Below are positions 6,393-8,074 of a DNA stretch of 8,074 bases, one piece after another (position 1 is the first letter of the stretch; the number at the start of each line of letters is the position of its first letter). A model generated the notes under the pieces. It searched no databases. It was not told where the DNA came from and saw nothing but the letters and a program-made list of their open reading frames with translations. The stretch comes from Tardiphaga sp. Its GTDB lineage: Bacteria; Pseudomonadota; Alphaproteobacteria; Rhizobiales; Xanthobacteraceae. Position numbers and translations under genes: made by a program. The stretch spans positions 1 through 8,074 of the forward strand of contig JAQGJF010000496.1 of NCBI GenBank assembly GCA_028290765.1, in the 5' to 3' direction.

Positions 6393-7085
6393 TCAGCCCA
6401 GCACCGGCAACGTCACCACGTCATAGCCGTGGCGAATACTGCGCTTGAGCACGGGGTCCTCGATTTCAAAATCAAAGCGGCTGGCCGAGCGGATGCCGCC
6501 TTTGGCGGCGAAGGTGCCGCCGAACATGGCGCAGCCATCGGGCAATCCCGCTCCGCCAAAGCCGCGCTGGACGAGGTCGGCCACCGGCAGCATGCCGTCG
6601 AGCTGGCCTTCCTGGTACAGCACCCGCTCGCCGTCGATGGTGGCGAACGAGCGCAGCGTGATCGCGTCCCAATGGCCGGCGACCTCGTCGAGGTCCCACA
6701 GCACCGGCGCCAGCGGCTTGTCGCACATCTGCTTCGATACCGTGATGTTATAGGTCTCGACCTTGCGGTCGGTGTGATCGGAGCCGACACCGACATAGAT
6801 GCGGCCTTTCGAGCCGATCAGCACGAATTCGACTTCGCCGCTGGAATCCACACCCGAGCATTCGATGCTGCCGGCCGTGGTGAGCCGGCTCGCCGCAACC
6901 CGATAGTAGATCGGCGTCGAGGCCGGGCGAGCGATGCCGATCGCCTCGAGCTCGGCGATATGCTTGTCACGCGCCACCGGATCGCGGCCGGTCCAGCCGG
7001 CGATCACCGCCTGCCGGATCGGCAGCGTCAGGGGTGTGCGGTTGCCCCGGGCGTCCAGCGTGAACGCGATATCACATGCAGTCAT
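6393..7085 (-). CDS. DUF2848 family protein, fumarylacetoacetate-hydrolase-like
   Basis: A 230-residue protein, full length for DUF2848, starting at the ATG at 7085 with AAGGA 8 nt upstream. The family's hallmark stretch is present: GEVEFVLIG (83-91), VGVGSDHTDRKVE (98-110) and VSKQMCDKPLAP (116-127). No reaction has been established for this family as far as I know. The order of motifs follows fumarylacetoacetate hydrolases: an E-x-E pair (Glu84, Glu86) as possible metal ligands, then an acidic SDHTD segment, then a K...PLAP stretch. These are followed by DGERVLYQEGQLDGML (151-166, compare NGE-x-x-Q-x-G...DM) and a GGTFAAKGG turn (189-197). I infer a metal-dependent C-C or C-O hydrolase/lyase fold. 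It lies 23 nt downstream of an amidase, so the two probably act in one catabolic pathway. No signal peptide is seen, so it is cytoplasmic. An in-frame extension to 7238 overlaps the amidase gene and is rejected. Confidence 0.87.
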   Translation of the reverse strand: MTACDIAFTLDARGNRTPLTLPIRQAVIAGWTGRDPVARDKHIAELEAIGIARPASTPIYYRVAASRLTTAGSIECSGVDSSGEVEFVLIGSKGRIYVGVGSDHTDRKVETYNITVSKQMCDKPLAPVLWDLDEVAGHWDAITLRSFATIDGERVLYQEGQLDGMLPVADLVQRGFGGAGLPDGCAMFGGTFAAKGGIRSASRFDFEIEDPVLKRSIRHGYDVVTLPVLG

Positions 7086-7108
7086 TGAAGGTTTCCTTGA
7101 AGCAGAAG

Positions 7109-8074
7109 TCAGCCGCGGAGGATGTTTTCCATGCCGGCCGCGAGTTCGAAGATCCGGCGATCCGACCCGCCCGATGCCGCCAGCATCAGGCCGACCGGTA
7201 CCTCGCCGTCGCGGTGCGCCGGCAGCGAAATCGCGCAACCGTCGATCATGTTGATCAGGGTGCAGTTGCGCAGCGCCAGCAGGTTCGACCTGGTGAAAGC
7301 CTTGTCGTCGGCCATGTCGGAAATTTTGGGAGGCGTGTTGGCGGTGGTCGGCAGCACCAGCGCATCGTAAGGAGCCAGCCGGGCATTGGCGCGGGTCACC
7401 AGCGATTTGCGCGCATTGACCAGATCAATGTAGTCGGCCGCGCTCTGGCTTTCGCCGCGCAGGATCCGCACCGACACCCGTGGATCGTAGACGTCGCCTT
7501 TGGCCGTTATCAAATAACGATGCCAGGCATAGCTTTCCGCCGCGGCAAAGCCGCCCTTGGCGCTCATCGGCGCGATATCGAGAAATTCCGGGACCTCGAT
7601 GCGTTCAATCAGCGCACCCTGCTTCGCCAGGGTCTCGAGCGCCCGCTCGAACGCGGCCGCCACCGCATCGTCGAGATCGTCGAGCGCAATCGTGGTGGGT
7701 ACCGCCAGGCGCATGCCCTTGATGGAGCGCGGCTGCAGCGGCCGGATCGGCTCATCCGCCAGCACGGCATCGAGCACGGCGCAGCAGGCGACGCTACGCG
7801 CCAGCGGCCCGATACTGTCAAGCGTCGACGACAGCGGCACCGCGCCGTCGAGCGGCACCCGGCGCTGGGTCGGCTTGAAGCCGACGATGCCGTTGAACGC
7901 CGCCGGAATCCGGCACGACCCGCCGGTGTCGGTGCCCAGAGCACCATGCGCCATGCCGTCGATGATGGACACCGCCGCGCCCGACGACGAGCCTCCCGGC
8001 ACGTGACCAACGCTACGCTGCCACGCCCCTTTCGGCGTGCCGTAATGCGGATTGATGCCGATGCCGGAATATGC
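7109..8074 (-). CDS. Amidase-signature family hydrolase, C-terminal part (N-terminus outside window)
   Basis: The minus-strand frame is open from the right edge to the TGA at 7109-7111, giving 321 residues of the C-terminal part of a protein usually about 450-500 long. The start lies outside the window; a GTG at 8002 is internal, because the residues before it (AYSGIGINPHYGTPKGAW) are already conserved amidase sequence. The signature VPGGSSSGAAV includes the cis-serine of the Ser-cisSer-Lys triad. GALGTDTGGSCRIPAAFNG includes the nucleophile serine, followed by VGFKPT. The catalytic lysine lies in the missing N-terminal part. The family hydrolyses carboxamides to acid plus ammonia or amine; members include GatA, indoleacetamide, malonamide and allophanate-type enzymes. 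With a DUF2848 gene 23 nt downstream and no gatB or gatC in view, a catabolic amidase is more likely than GatA. The substrate is unknown. Confidence 0.93.
   Translation of the reverse strand, partial: AYSGIGINPHYGTPKGAWQRSVGHVPGGSSSGAAVSIIDGMAHGALGTDTGGSCRIPAAFNGIVGFKPTQRRVPLDGAVPLSSTLDSIGPLARSVACCAVLDAVLADEPIRPLQPRSIKGMRLAVPTTIALDDLDDAVAAAFERALETLAKQGALIERIEVPEFLDIAPMSAKGGFAAAESYAWHRYLITAKGDVYDPRVSVRILRGESQSAADYIDLVNARKSLVTRANARLAPYDALVLPTTANTPPKISDMADDKAFTRSNLLALRNCTLINMIDGCAISLPAHRDGEVPVGLMLAASGGSDRRIFELAAGMENILRG

Noticed and set aside
6150..7088. 312-codon plus-strand frame opposite DUF2848
   Set aside because: Shadow frame; the DUF2848 hallmark motifs are unambiguous on the minus strand.

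Overview
This 8,074-bp window is GC-rich DNA, probably from an alphaproteobacterium of the Bradyrhizobium/Rhodopseudomonas kind. That guess rests on base composition and remembered protein similarity, not on a search. It holds nine protein-coding genes. One is on the + strand, cut by the left edge, and eight are on the - strand, the last cut by the right edge. I see no RNA genes, insertion sequences, CRISPR arrays or long repeats, and no gene-free stretch over about 110 bases.

From left to right: (1) The C-terminal, DNA-binding part of an AraC-family regulator (+, 1-420) converges on (2) a three-gene minus-strand group, read 4211 -> 437. This group is a 12-segment MFS transporter, a secreted heparanase-like (GH79-type) glycoside hydrolase with both catalytic glutamates visible, and an exported ankyrin-repeat protein. 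The first two are 26 nt apart. A plausible sigma-70-type promoter lies just upstream of the transporter. (3) A compact alkylation-repair cluster follows (- strand, read 6307 -> 4317). It encodes a stand-alone Ada C-terminal-type O6-methylguanine-DNA methyltransferase, an uncharacterised 2-oxoglutarate/Fe(II) oxygenase that overlaps it by 4 nt, and an AlkB demethylase 30 nt further on. (4) A catabolic pair lies at the right edge (- strand): an amidase-signature enzyme (N-terminus outside the window) followed after 23 nt by a DUF2848 protein, whose sequence has a fumarylacetoacetate-hydrolase-like layout.

The repair cluster covers two direct-reversal chemistries: thiol transfer from O6-alkylguanine (methyltransferase) and oxidative removal of N-alkyl groups (AlkB). 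The third gene is a dioxygenase of unknown substrate. The transporter/GH79/ankyrin group reads as cleavage of a uronic-acid-containing polymer outside the cytoplasm with transport of a related compound; the substrate is unknown. The amidase/DUF2848 pair looks like two consecutive hydrolytic steps on an unidentified amide. Nothing here is clearly a new defence or mobile system. The best leads are the coupled dioxygenase, the secreted GH79 enzyme with its transporter, and the FAH-like reading of DUF2848.
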